Below, in pieces: positions 44,112 through 52,201 of a stretch of DNA of 64,000 nt (positions within the stretch are counted from its first letter, which is position 1; every line of letters starts with the position of its first letter). The notes under the pieces are model-generated. The model had not been told where the DNA came from. It did not search any database and worked only from the letters and a program-made list of their open reading frames with translations. The translations under genes and the position numbers were made by a program. The stretch is from DASYXW01 sp035934405 (GTDB taxonomy: Bacteria; Acidobacteriota; Terriglobia; UBA7540), in assembly GCA_035934405.1 (NCBI GenBank), contig DASYXW010000044.1, positions 1 to 64,000 on the forward strand, read 5' to 3'.

Positions 44112-45245
44112 TTAGAAAGGCGTTTCTCCCGCCCCGCCGCCCGCGCTCGCAAGAAGTTTCGAAAATTGCCCTGCCACGATAGCCTGCCGAATTCGGCGCA
44201 TGGTGTCAAGGTAAAAGTGGAGATTATGGTGCGTGGTGAGTATACCGGCAAGCATTTCCCGAGCAACAAACAGATGCCGCAAATAACCCTTTGAATAACG
44301 CCGGCACGTCGAGCAACTGCACTTGGGGTCGAGCGGAGTTTCGTCGCGGGCGTAGCGCGCGTTGCGGACGACCACGCGTCCCTGCGAGGTGAAGGCGCAA
44401 GCGTTACGCGCGTTCCGAGTGGGCATCACGCAGTCAAACATATCAATACCGCGAGCCACGCATTCGACGAGATCCTCTGGCGTGCCCACACCCATCAGGT
44501 AACGCGGACGGTCAGCGGGCAGCAACTGTGCCGTGGATTCGGCCACCTCGTACATTTCCGCTTTCGGCTCGCCCACCGCCAGTCCGCCGATGGCGTAGCC
44601 CTCAAAACCAATCTCCGTGATTTCTTCAGCGCTCTCGCGACGCAAGGCGCGATCGATGCCACCCTGGACGATGCCGAAGAGCAGGGGCTGGGGGTCGGGG
44701 GTCGGGGGACGGGGCGCGAAGAAGGCATTCTGGCAGCGCCGCGCCCAGCGGCTAGTCAACTTCATGGCGCGATGGGTGGTCTCGTGACTGGCGGGATATT
44801 CCACGCATTCGTCCAGGCACATGATGATGTCGGCGCCGAGCGCTAGTTGAATCTCCAGCGCCTTTTCGGGTGAGAAGAAATGCGAGGAGCCGTCGAGGTG
44901 GGAGCGAAACGCGAACCCGTCTTCGGTGACGCGCCCGAGTTCCTTCAGGCTCATCACCTGGAATCCGCCGCTGTCGGTGAGGATTGGGTGCGGCCAGCTC
45001 ATGAAGCGGTGCAGCCCACCGAGGGCACGCACGACCTCGTGTCCGGGCCGCAGGTAGAGGTGATAAGTGTTGCCGAGCAGGATCTGGACGCCCAGGCGCT
45101 CGAGTTCATCCTGCGCCATGCCCTTGACCGTGCCGGCCGTGCCGACGGGCATGAAGACAGGGGTTTCGATGGTTCCGTGGGCGGTGCGGAGCAGTCCGGC
45201 GCGGGCGCGCGTCGTGGGGTCTCGGGCGATGACTTCGAATTCCAA
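44112..45245 (-). CDS. tgt: Queuine tRNA-ribosyltransferase
   Basis: A 377-residue enzyme that exchanges guanine 34 for preQ1 in GUN-anticodon tRNAs. Catalytic landmarks are TDSGGFQ, FGIVQGG, the nucleophile region GIDMFDCVMPTRNAR, and the zinc site starting CSCSTC. Between RRCQNAFFA and LLFGIVQGG the usual short loop is replaced by PRPPTPDPQP, encoded by four GC-rich heptads at 44684-44711, so the gene tolerates an in-frame repeat insertion. The order tgt-yajC-secD-secF is conserved in many bacteria. Confidence 0.96.
   Translation of the reverse strand: MEFEVIARDPTTRARAGLLRTAHGTIETPVFMPVGTAGTVKGMAQDELERLGVQILLGNTYHLYLRPGHEVVRALGGLHRFMSWPHPILTDSGGFQVMSLKELGRVTEDGFAFRSHLDGSSHFFSPEKALEIQLALGADIIMCLDECVEYPASHETTHRAMKLTSRWARRCQNAFFAPRPPTPDPQPLLFGIVQGGIDRALRRESAEEITEIGFEGYAIGGLAVGEPKAEMYEVAESTAQLLPADRPRYLMGVGTPEDLVECVARGIDMFDCVMPTRNARNACAFTSQGRVVVRNARYARDETPLDPKCSCSTCRRYSKGYLRHLFVAREMLAGILTTHHNLHFYLDTMRRIRQAIVAGQFSKLLASAGGGAGETPF
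44684..44711. repeat. GC-rich heptad array inside tgt
   Basis: Four 7-nt units, GGGGCTG, GGGGTCG, GGGGTCG and GGGGACG, lie within the coding sequence and encode a Pro-rich loop. The unit length equals that of the intergenic arrays although the sequence family differs. Confidence 0.7.
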
Positions 45246-45312
45246 GCGTTTCTCACCGCCGAGTTCGCAGAGAGAGCGCAGGCATCTCAGCGTCCTCCGC
45301 GGTTAAGCTGTC

Positions 45313-46110
45313 TTATCCGAGCGACGCAAAGCCCATCCGGATGAGCAGGATCACAGCCCAAATGCCGAAGAAGCACAAGAAGACGCTCAACGGCTTGGCC
45401 TTGCGGTCGCTGGCCGCCGCGTAGCCTATCGCCCAGAGCGCCATCGGCCAGAAATAGAAGATGTCAATCGAGCTCGCGAGCGCCACCACCACCTTGGACG
45501 TCTCAAGTGGGTTGACGAAGAAGCCCAGGTTGGTCGGCGTCGGCGCCTGGGGATTGAAGTGTTCAATGTCGCCGAACAGGATCATGGCCATGCCGATGAG
45601 GTAACCCAAGAGGGCAACCAGGTCTCCATAGCAGGCCACCGCAAACGACGTCTTAAAACTCATCTTCCCGCCGAAAAAGGCGTTCACAAACAGCAAACCC
45701 AGCGCAGCGACGATGAGCAGAATGATCGGCGGCCCGAGAATCTCGCCCACGCGGCCAAAAATCGTCCCGAGCTTGGCCCCATTGCTCAGGGCCTGTTGCA
45801 TCTGGTCCGGGCTCATCTTGGACGCCTGACCGCTCTGCTCCAATGACATTTGCACGATCCGGTACATCCCGATCTTGCGGAGCATCGTCTCGGTGAAGGC
45901 GATACTGCCGACGATCAGCACCAGGAGTGGAGCGATGAAATCCGGCTTGCGAACGACATCGGCAAAGGTCTCGCCAGGTGACATGAAAATCCCGGCAAAG
46001 CGCGCCCCGAATCCTTTCGGCTCCGGCATTTCACCGGGTGCGGTCTCGCCTTCCCCGCGCACGATAGAGCGCGCCAAGTCCTCGCGGCTTTGGGGGTCCA
46101 TATATCCCAT
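45313..46110 (-). CDS. YIP1-family membrane protein
   Basis: The 265-residue product has a soluble N-terminus and five hydrophobic segments (about 70-90, 130-155, 165-190, 200-220 and 235-258). FAGIFMSPGETFADVVRKPDF is the typical YIP1 opening in acidobacteria. The function of bacterial YIP1 proteins is not established. GAGGAGG lies five bases upstream of the ATG. It follows the E2 gene closely and may be part of the same transcript. Confidence 0.8.
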   Translation of the reverse strand: MGYMDPQSREDLARSIVRGEGETAPGEMPEPKGFGARFAGIFMSPGETFADVVRKPDFIAPLLVLIVGSIAFTETMLRKIGMYRIVQMSLEQSGQASKMSPDQMQQALSNGAKLGTIFGRVGEILGPPIILLIVAALGLLFVNAFFGGKMSFKTSFAVACYGDLVALLGYLIGMAMILFGDIEHFNPQAPTPTNLGFFVNPLETSKVVVALASSIDIFYFWPMALWAIGYAAASDRKAKPLSVFLCFFGIWAVILLIRMGFASLG

Positions 46111-46149
46111 AAATCCTCCTCGCGCCCTGAGCAGCTCAAACGGGCGCAT

Positions 46150-47457
46150 TTATAGCACTGCTTCGCTCCAGTTTTCAAGTATCGTCTTCACTCTTACCAT
46201 GAATTGATCGGCCACCGCGCCGTCAATGATGCGGTGGTCGAAGGAAAGTGCCAGGTAAACCATGGGCCGGATGGCGATGGCGTCGTTGCGGACAACCGCC
46301 CGCTTCTCAATCGCGCCCACGCCGAGAATCGCGACTTGCGGCTGATTGATAATCGGCGTCCCGAAAAGGCTGCCAAAGATGCCCGGGTTGGTGATGGTAA
46401 ATGTGCCGCCCTGGACTTCATCCACGCTCAAGCGCTTCGAGCGCGCCCGCTCAGCGAGATCGGTGACAGCGCGCGCCACACCGAGGAAGTTTTTCTCATC
46501 CGCGCGCTTGATCACCGGCACGATCAGCCCGGTTTCGAGCGCCACGGCGATGCCCATGTTCACTTCGCGCTTGTAGATAATGTTCGTGCCGTCGACGGAG
46601 GAGTTCAGGATGGGAAACTGCTTGATGCCCTCGAGGGCGGCGCGAACGAAGAACGGCGTGAACGTAAGCTTCACGCCGTTGCGGCGCTCGAACTCCGCCG
46701 CCTGTGCGGCGCGAACCTCGAACACCTTCGTCATTTCCACTTCAAACACCGTATGAACGTGCGCGGAAGTCCGCTTGCTCAGAACCATGTGCTCGGCGAT
46801 TTTCTGCCGCATCGGGGTCATGGGAACAACTTGGGTGGGTCCGGTGAAAACCATCTGCGGAGGTGGTGGCGCCTGCGCGGGAGGTGCTTGCTGCGGCGCC
46901 CTGGGCGGGGCAAGCCCCGCCCCTACTTGGGCGGAAGGCAACGCGCCCGCCCTGGCGGACTGCTCGGCGACGTAAGCCAGAATGTCGTTCTTACTGATAC
47001 GCCCGGCCAAGCCCGAGCCGGACACCAGTGCGAGATCAACCTGATTCTCTTTCGCAATGCGCCGCACGAGTGGCGAGGAGCGAATCTTGCGGCCGTCGGT
47101 CGCCGGTGACGGTCCAGGCGGCACCGGCCGGGCCTCCACCAACTCTGCGGCTACAGGCGCGGCGGAGGGCGCCGCAACAGCGGGTGCCGCGGGCTGCGAT
47201 GAAGGCGTTACCGCCGCGCCCTCTCCGTCAATTTCTGCGACCACGGTGTTAACTTCGACGGTCTGGTTTTCGGCCACTAGGATCTTCGTCAAGACCCCAG
47301 CGGCAGGCGACGGAATCTCGGCGTCGACCTTGTCAGTAGAAATCTCAAAGAGCGGCTCGTCGCGCTCCACGCGGTCACCCACCTTCTTCATCCACTTGGT
47401 GACAGTTCCTTCCGCGACGCTTTCCCCCATCTGGGGCATGATGACGTTGGTGGGCAT
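46150..47457 (-). CDS. 2-oxoacid dehydrogenase E2 (dihydrolipoyl acyltransferase)
   Basis: The 435-residue E2 core passes acyl groups from E1 to CoA. It has one lipoyl domain (K43 in EISTDKVDAEIPS), a Pro/Ala linker, a subunit-binding domain (SPLVRRIAKENQVDL, about 128-160), a second linker and the catalytic domain with SFDHRIIDGA (H408, D412). Residues near 178-185 (VGAGLAPPRAP) are encoded by a genomic palindrome at 46903-46926. The neighbours E1-alpha, E1-beta, lpd and lipB fit a branched-chain or pyruvate dehydrogenase; a BCKDH-type complex is favoured by the GEG-type E1-alpha. Confidence 0.92.
   Translation of the reverse strand: MPTNVIMPQMGESVAEGTVTKWMKKVGDRVERDEPLFEISTDKVDAEIPSPAAGVLTKILVAENQTVEVNTVVAEIDGEGAAVTPSSQPAAPAVAAPSAAPVAAELVEARPVPPGPSPATDGRKIRSSPLVRRIAKENQVDLALVSGSGLAGRISKNDILAYVAEQSARAGALPSAQVGAGLAPPRAPQQAPPAQAPPPPQMVFTGPTQVVPMTPMRQKIAEHMVLSKRTSAHVHTVFEVEMTKVFEVRAAQAAEFERRNGVKLTFTPFFVRAALEGIKQFPILNSSVDGTNIIYKREVNMGIAVALETGLIVPVIKRADEKNFLGVARAVTDLAERARSKRLSVDEVQGGTFTITNPGIFGSLFGTPIINQPQVAILGVGAIEKRAVVRNDAIAIRPMVYLALSFDHRIIDGAVADQFMVRVKTILENWSEAVL
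46903..46926. repeat. Palindromic repeat inside the E2 gene
   Basis: GGGCGGGGC (46903-46911) pairs perfectly with GCCCCGCCC (46914-46922) over an AA loop, followed by CTAC. The same GTAGGG(C/G)-type palindrome occurs between genes at 21445-21472. It is in frame and codes for part of the flexible linker. Confidence 0.65.
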
Positions 47458-47473
47458 CTTCTACCTCAAAAAG

Positions 47474-47501
47474 TCGAAGGTCAAAAGTCGAAGGTCGAAA
47501 G
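47474..47501. repeat. Heptad array, 3' side of four-helix gene A
   Basis: Four 7-nt units read TCGAAGG, TCAAAAG, TCGAAGG and TCGAAAG. The array starts two bases beyond the stop codon of the four-helix-bundle gene and ends just before the E2 ribosome site. Its partner in inverted orientation is at 47878-47912. Confidence 0.82.
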
Positions 47502-47503
47502 GC

Positions 47504-47866
47504 CTACCGTGCAGCCGACTCGACCCGCGAACGGAGTGCATGCAACATGCGAGCAATTTCGGCGATTCTACTGAAGGTAGCGTCGGCCTGGGCCACGTTG
47601 ATATACCCTAGATCGCGGCTCAGTATCAAATGATATTCGGTCTCAGCGAGAGAACCCTCAGCCAGGTTCAGGAAGCGTGCATAATCTTGGCTCGTCTTAC
47701 GCTTTGAGCCCTCAGCGATATTTGTGGGAACAGACGCCGCGGACCTGCGAAGCTGGCTGACCAGACCGAACCGTTCATCATTGGGGAAGGTTCTCGACAA
47801 GCCATAGACTTCGAGAGTCAAGGCGTGACTCCGCTGCCAAACCTTTAAGTCAGTGAAGCGCTGCAT
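47504..47866 (-). CDS. Four-helix-bundle (S23/IVP-type) protein A
   Basis: A 120-residue all-helical protein of the S23 family, first described from intervening sequences in 23S rRNA genes and related in fold to the Avd proteins of diversity-generating retroelements. Signatures are FTDLKVWQRSHALTLEVY, FGLVSQLRRSAASVPTNIAEG and NLAEGSLAETEYHL. The biochemical function is unknown; nucleic-acid binding is suspected for the family. It is wedged between E1-beta and E2, genes that normally adjoin, and is bracketed by inverted heptad arrays. No 23S rRNA or reverse transcriptase is nearby. Confidence 0.9.
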   Translation of the reverse strand: MQRFTDLKVWQRSHALTLEVYGLSRTFPNDERFGLVSQLRRSAASVPTNIAEGSKRKTSQDYARFLNLAEGSLAETEYHLILSRDLGYINVAQADATFSRIAEIARMLHALRSRVESAAR

Positions 47867-47877
47867 AGCTTAGATTG

Positions 47878-47912
47878 CTTTCGACCTTTGACCTTCGACT
47901 CTCGACCTTCGA
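47878..47912. repeat. Heptad array, 5' side of four-helix gene A
   Basis: Five units read CTTTCGA, CCTTTGA, CCTTCGA, CTCTCGA and CCTTCGA, the reverse complement of the array at 47474-47501. The array ends six bases before the E1-beta stop codon. Confidence 0.82.
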
Positions 47913-47918
47913 CCCATC

Positions 47919-48893
47919 TCAATACGCTGCCAACTTCCGCGCCGCCTCCGCCACCTTCTTCGCATTCGGCAAGAAATACTCTTCGAGCGGCGGCGAAAAG
48001 GGTACGGGCGTGTCGGGCGCGGTGATGCGCACAATTGGGCCGTCCAGGTCCTCGAATGCTTTCTCGGAGATTACTGCCGCCAGTTCGCCCGCGAAGCCGC
48101 CAATACGCGTGTCCTCGTGCAGCAGAATCACCTTATTGCACTTGCGCACACTTGCCAGCACGGCGTCCTCATCGTAGGGCAGCAGCGACCGCAGGTCAAC
48201 GACTTCGAGGGAGATCCCCTCTTTCTCGAGCTCTGTGGCCGCATCGAGCGCGGTCCATACCATGGCGCCGTAGGTGATGACGGCGATGTCCGTCCCTTCG
48301 CGCGCCACCCGCGCCTTGCCGATGGGCACGATGTAGTCTTCTTCAGGCACTTCGTCCTTGATGCGCCGGTAGAGAAATTTATGCTCGTAGAAAATCACCG
48401 GGTTGTTGTCGCGGATGGAGGCCTTGATGAGTCCCTTGGCGTCGTAGGCGGTCGCCGGCACCACAACTTTGAGGCCCGGCGTGTGCACGAACCACATCTC
48501 GTTCGACTGCGAGTGGAACGGCCCGCCGTGGACGCCCGCCCCCGAAGGCCCGCGAATCACGATGGGCACCGCCGGGCCCCAGCGGTAATGCATCTTCGCC
48601 GCCATATTGACGATCTGATCGAAGCCGCAGGCGATGAAGTCCATGAACTGCATCTCGACCACCGGCCGCATGCCCATCAGCGCCGCGCCCGTGGCCGCGC
48701 CCACGATGGCGGATTCGGAAATCGGCGTGTCGATCACGCGGTCGGCGCCGAACTTCTCCAGCATTCCCGCCGTAATCTTGAACGCGCCGCCGTACGTGCC
48801 GATGTCTTCGCCGATGAGGAAGACGGCGGGGTCGCGCTCCATCTCTTCCCAGATTCCCTGGCGGATGGCTTCAAGATGGGTCAGAACTGGCAT
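47919..48893 (-). CDS. 2-oxoacid dehydrogenase E1 component, beta subunit
   Basis: A 324-residue TPP-enzyme subunit with transketolase pyrimidine-binding and C-terminal domains. Motifs are FLIGEDIGTYGGAFKIT, DTPISESAIVGAATGAA with the catalytic Glu, GGPFHSQSNEMWFVHTPGLKVVVPA, and LLHEDTRIGGFAGELAA. It pairs with an E1-alpha encoded upstream. The order is E1-alpha, VOC, E1-beta, four-helix insert, E2. Pyruvate and branched-chain types cannot be separated from the beta subunit alone. Confidence 0.93.
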   Translation of the reverse strand: MPVLTHLEAIRQGIWEEMERDPAVFLIGEDIGTYGGAFKITAGMLEKFGADRVIDTPISESAIVGAATGAALMGMRPVVEMQFMDFIACGFDQIVNMAAKMHYRWGPAVPIVIRGPSGAGVHGGPFHSQSNEMWFVHTPGLKVVVPATAYDAKGLIKASIRDNNPVIFYEHKFLYRRIKDEVPEEDYIVPIGKARVAREGTDIAVITYGAMVWTALDAATELEKEGISLEVVDLRSLLPYDEDAVLASVRKCNKVILLHEDTRIGGFAGELAAVISEKAFEDLDGPIVRITAPDTPVPFSPPLEEYFLPNAKKVAEAARKLAAY

Positions 48894-48933
48894 CCAAGGC
48901 TCCTTGGCATATGGCCACAGCGTCGCCGGGTCA

Positions 48934-49383
48934 TCAGGAGAGCTCGCTCACTTCCGAGAGTTTCGTATCCTCAGGCACATCGGTTGGACTTGCGAAATAA
49001 AGCCGGTAGCCGTCCGGATCGGAGAGGCCCGTGCTCCACATACCATTGCCGACCTGTGGCTCGGACGCCTCGATCCCGCGCGGCCTCGCCTCGTGATAGA
49101 TCGCCAGGGCGTCTTCGCACTGAAAGTTGAGCGACACACCCTCGCCAACCTTGCATGCGGGCACCCAGGAGTCGTGCCCCGCCTTGGGGAACTCCTGCAG
49201 CATTAGTGCTGCACCACCCAGCGTTAGCCAGCACCACCGCAGCTTTCCATCAACATCCCACCGGTATTTGATCTCGAAGCCAAGCCCGTCCAGGTAGTAA
49301 CGAATCGACCGGTTCATGTCCGATACGCACAGAAAAGGGACGACCTGCTTGACATTTCCGTTGGCATTCGGCCTGGCACCCAT
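48934..49383 (-). CDS. VOC-family (glyoxalase/bleomycin-resistance-like) protein
   Basis: The 149-residue product is a single-chain pair of beta-alpha-beta-beta-beta modules (VPFLCVSDMNRSIRYYLDGLGFEIKYRW and the SDPDGYRLYFASPTD end). The metal-ligand set is incomplete by eye, so I do not claim enzyme activity. It lies between E1-alpha and E1-beta with short spacers (19 and 40 bp), so it is co-transcribed. A link to the dehydrogenase is not known. Confidence 0.82.
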   Translation of the reverse strand: MGARPNANGNVKQVVPFLCVSDMNRSIRYYLDGLGFEIKYRWDVDGKLRWCWLTLGGAALMLQEFPKAGHDSWVPACKVGEGVSLNFQCEDALAIYHEARPRGIEASEPQVGNGMWSTGLSDPDGYRLYFASPTDVPEDTKLSEVSELS

Positions 49384-49402
49384 GGTCTCTCCTGATGACC
49401 CT

Positions 49403-50449
49403 CTAGCACAATGATTGTGCTCGATCCCCCCAGTAACACTGCTCCTCGCAGTAAACTCCCTTTATGGCATCCGCGCCTTCAGGAAGCGGACTCGCTTCAG
49501 CGAAAGCAACGGCCTCGTCGATGGCCTCGGTGATCTCCGCCTCCATCTCGCGGAGGCGCTTCCGGGTTACCACCTTTCGCGCCAGAAGCAGCTTTTCAAA
49601 ACGCGCCACCGGATCGCGCTTCGCTTCCTCTTCCAGGCGCTGCTTGGGAACGTATTCCGCCGCGTCGTGTGCCGAGTGGCCCGTCATGCGAAACGTCTGG
49701 CACTCGATGAACGTCGGGCCGTGGCCGGCGCGGGCTCGGGTAATTGCCTCGCCAACCGTTTTGTAAACCGCCAGCACGTCGTTGCCATCAATCGTGACGC
49801 CCGGCATGCCGTACGCCGGACCGCGCACCGACAAATCCTTCACGGCGTATTGCAGCGCCGTCGGGGTCGAATAAGCATAAGCATTATTGTTGCAGATGAA
49901 CACCACGGGGAGCTTCATCACGGCCGCCAGATTCATCGCCTCATGCACGTCACCGCGACTCGTCGTGCCCTCGCCAAAGTGAACCAGGCTCACGTTGCCC
50001 TGGCCGCGCTGCTTTTGGGCGAGCGCGGTGCCACAGGCCAACGGGCACGTGTCGCCCAGCGGCGAGATAATCGGAACCAGGCCGCGTTTCACGTCGCCGA
50101 AATGACCGGTATTTTCGCGCCCGCGCGACGGACCATTGCCGCGCCCCAGCCAGTTGAGGAAAATCTCTCGCAGCGCGAAGCCGCGAATGACCCAGGCCGC
50201 AAAGTCGCGGTGACTAGGAAAAGTCATGTCACCTTCGCGGAGCTGGATGGTGGCACCGACGGCAATCGCCTCCTGGCCGCGGCCCACGTACACGCCGCCG
50301 ACGATTTTACCCTGCCGGTAAAGCACGCGCTCGATGCGGTATTCGGCCTCGCGCGTCAGCTTGAGGTAATAGAGCATGCGCTCGAGCATCGCGGAATCGG
50401 GCGATTGTCTTGCGCGCTTGGTCGCGACCACATTTCTTGCGGACTTCAT
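49403..50449 (-). CDS. 2-oxoacid dehydrogenase E1 alpha subunit, GEG type
   Basis: A 348-residue TPP-binding subunit. The TPP/Mg motif begins HFGEGTTSRGDVHEAMN and ends VFICNNN. The GEG variant with a following SxGD is typical of branched-chain (BCKDH) E1-alpha, whereas pyruvate enzymes usually have GDG. SHRDFAAWVIRG, GHFGDVKRGLVP and FRMTGHSAHDAAEYV fit the family. It is one of two consecutive E1-alpha genes. A role in valine, leucine and isoleucine breakdown or branched fatty-acid priming is favoured. Confidence 0.88.
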   Translation of the reverse strand: MKSARNVVATKRARQSPDSAMLERMLYYLKLTREAEYRIERVLYRQGKIVGGVYVGRGQEAIAVGATIQLREGDMTFPSHRDFAAWVIRGFALREIFLNWLGRGNGPSRGRENTGHFGDVKRGLVPIISPLGDTCPLACGTALAQKQRGQGNVSLVHFGEGTTSRGDVHEAMNLAAVMKLPVVFICNNNAYAYSTPTALQYAVKDLSVRGPAYGMPGVTIDGNDVLAVYKTVGEAITRARAGHGPTFIECQTFRMTGHSAHDAAEYVPKQRLEEEAKRDPVARFEKLLLARKVVTRKRLREMEAEITEAIDEAVAFAEASPLPEGADAIKGVYCEEQCYWGDRAQSLC

Positions 50450-50494
50450 TTAACCACCCGTCTACGGACGCCTTTCATTCGCCAGTCCAATCGC

Positions 50495-51457
50495 TCAATT
50501 ACTCCACACTGGCACTGCCGCGCCTTCCGGCGGCGGGAATGGACTGGCCTCGGCGAATTCGACGTCCTCGCGAATCAGTTTTTCGAGTCGCGCATCAATC
50601 GCCGCCTTTTCTTTCGCCGTCATCAGTTTCTTCTGCGTCAAGTACCTCTCAAGGGTCAATATGGGGTCCTTCTTGCGCCACTTTTCGACCTGCTCTTTGG
50701 GGACGTAACGTGCGTCGTCGTGCTCGGCGTGACCCTTCATGCGCATGGTTTTCGCTTCGATCAGCGTCGGACCGCCGCCGGCGCGTGCCCGTTCGATGGC
50801 CTCCGACGTCGCGCTATAAACGTCCAGCACGTTGTTGCCGTCCACGATGACGCCCGGCATGCCGTAAGCTTTGGCGCGGTCCGCGATATCGCGGATCGCC
50901 ATCTGCTTTTCGACCGGCGTCGAGTAAGCCCAGCCGTTGTTCTCGGCAATGACGACGAGTGCCAGCTTCTGGACGGCGGCGAAGTTTAGTCCCTCGTGAA
51001 ACTGGGTGGTGCTGGTGGCGCCGTCGCCGACGTAGGTCAGCCCCACGCGCTTCTCTTTGCGGATCTTGGCAGCGAGAGCGATGCCGGCGAGCAGCGGCAC
51101 CAGCTCGCCCAACATGCTGATGGGGGCGACGACGCCCCGCTTAAGATCGCCGAAGTGCGTGTTGGCATCGCGGCCGTTCGTCGGACCGTCCCGCTTCGCC
51201 ATGTATTGCATGAAGACGTCGCGCGGGCGGAACCCGCGAACCAATGTCGCGCCGACGTTGCGAATCATGCCGCCGACGAAATCCTGCGGGCCGAGGGCGT
51301 AGGCCGTGCCCACCGAGATCGCCTCCTGCCCGAGTGAGGAATAGACGCCACCCACCACCTTGCCCTGACGGTAGAGGTTGGTCAGTTGCTCGTCCACCCG
51401 GCGGTTCAGGCAGAGGAAATAATAGAGCTCGTGGAGTTGAGCGCGGTTAAGCTTCAT
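50495..51457 (-). CDS. 2-oxoacid dehydrogenase E1 alpha subunit, GDG type
   Basis: A 320-residue paralog with the canonical TPP motif (VGDGATSTTQFHEGLN to AENN). Further matches are GGVYSSLGQEAISVGTAYAL, RDANTHFGDLKRG and MRMKGHAEHDDARYV. It is clearly related to the neighbouring gene but well diverged, so it is not a recent duplicate. The ATG at 51457 is favoured; a longer frame to 51490 runs into the heptad array. Having two alphas, one beta and one E2 suggests alternative complexes or an alpha heteromer. Confidence 0.86.
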   Translation of the reverse strand: MKLNRAQLHELYYFLCLNRRVDEQLTNLYRQGKVVGGVYSSLGQEAISVGTAYALGPQDFVGGMIRNVGATLVRGFRPRDVFMQYMAKRDGPTNGRDANTHFGDLKRGVVAPISMLGELVPLLAGIALAAKIRKEKRVGLTYVGDGATSTTQFHEGLNFAAVQKLALVVIAENNGWAYSTPVEKQMAIRDIADRAKAYGMPGVIVDGNNVLDVYSATSEAIERARAGGGPTLIEAKTMRMKGHAEHDDARYVPKEQVEKWRKKDPILTLERYLTQKKLMTAKEKAAIDARLEKLIREDVEFAEASPFPPPEGAAVPVWSN

Positions 51458-51463
51458 AAGAGC

Positions 51464-51498
51464 AGTCGAAAGTCGAAGGTTGAACGTCAAAAGTGAAC
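51464..51498. repeat. Heptad array between lipB and E1-alpha
   Basis: Five units read AGTCGAA, AGTCGAA, GGTTGAA, CGTCAAA and AGTGAAC. The lipB stop codon (complement of 51487-51489) lies inside the fourth unit, so the array supplies the end of LipB. Confidence 0.75.
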
Positions 51499-52197
51499 AG
51501 CCGGAGCGCGATGCTCAGTTCTCGGCTCCGCTTTTCCGGCGTTCAGCTCTGCGGCCTCCGCCATTTGCATCCCGAAAACCTCACCAAAGCGGCCGATCAC
51601 ACACCTCGCAACGGTCTCCATCTCCACGTGACGGCCTAGCAGCTTGGCGAGCGACGTCACACCGCGGTCGCGCAGGCCGCAGGGGACGATCCACTGAAAG
51701 TAGCTGAGGTCGGTGTTCACATTGAACGCAAAGCCGTGCGACGTGACCCAGCGCGAGATATGGACGCCCATGGCTACCAGCTTATCGTTGCCCACCCAGA
51801 CGCCGGCCGCTCCCGGCATTCGTCCGGCAGCGGTGCCGAAGTCGCTCGCCACCCGGATGAAAACTTCTTCAAGCGAGCGCATGAACCACGCCACGTCGCG
51901 GCGATGCTCCGCGAGGTCAACGATCGGATATCCCACCAGTTGACCCGGACCGTGATACGTAATGTCGCCGCCGCGGTCGGTCTCGTGAACCTTCGCGCCG
52001 AGAGCCGCCAGCTTCTGTTCCGAGATCAGCAGATGTTCCCGCTTGGCGTTCCGCCCCAGCGTGTAGACGTGGGGATGTTCGAGCAGCAGCAGCGTATCAG
52101 GGATCGCTTTGGCCTTGCGCGCTGCAACCTTTTCGCGCTGGAACTGCAAACCCTCGGCGTAATCCACCAAACCGAGTTGTTCGACGATGCACGTCAT
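51487..52197 (-). CDS. lipB: Octanoyl-[ACP]:protein N-octanoyltransferase
   Basis: A 236-residue enzyme that transfers octanoate from ACP to lipoyl domains such as that of the E2 encoded 5 kb downstream. Motifs are RGGDITYHGPGQLVGYP (75-91), the catalytic K139 (NDKLVAMGVHISRWVTSHG) and C173 (VPCGL). The gene lies 4 bp behind lpd, so lipoate attachment and lipoamide oxidation are co-expressed. The C-terminal tail after about residue 215 is not conserved and its last codons come from a heptad array. LipA is not in this window. Confidence 0.94.
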   Translation of the reverse strand: MTCIVEQLGLVDYAEGLQFQREKVAARKAKAIPDTLLLLEHPHVYTLGRNAKREHLLISEQKLAALGAKVHETDRGGDITYHGPGQLVGYPIVDLAEHRRDVAWFMRSLEEVFIRVASDFGTAAGRMPGAAGVWVGNDKLVAMGVHISRWVTSHGFAFNVNTDLSYFQWIVPCGLRDRGVTSLAKLLGRHVEMETVARCVIGRFGEVFGMQMAEAAELNAGKAEPRTEHRAPAVHF

Positions 52198-52201
52198 TTC
52201 T

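Noticed and set aside
47474..47912. Diversity-generating retroelement around the four-helix (Avd-like) protein
   Set aside because: No reverse transcriptase, template repeat or variable repeat is present near either four-helix gene.
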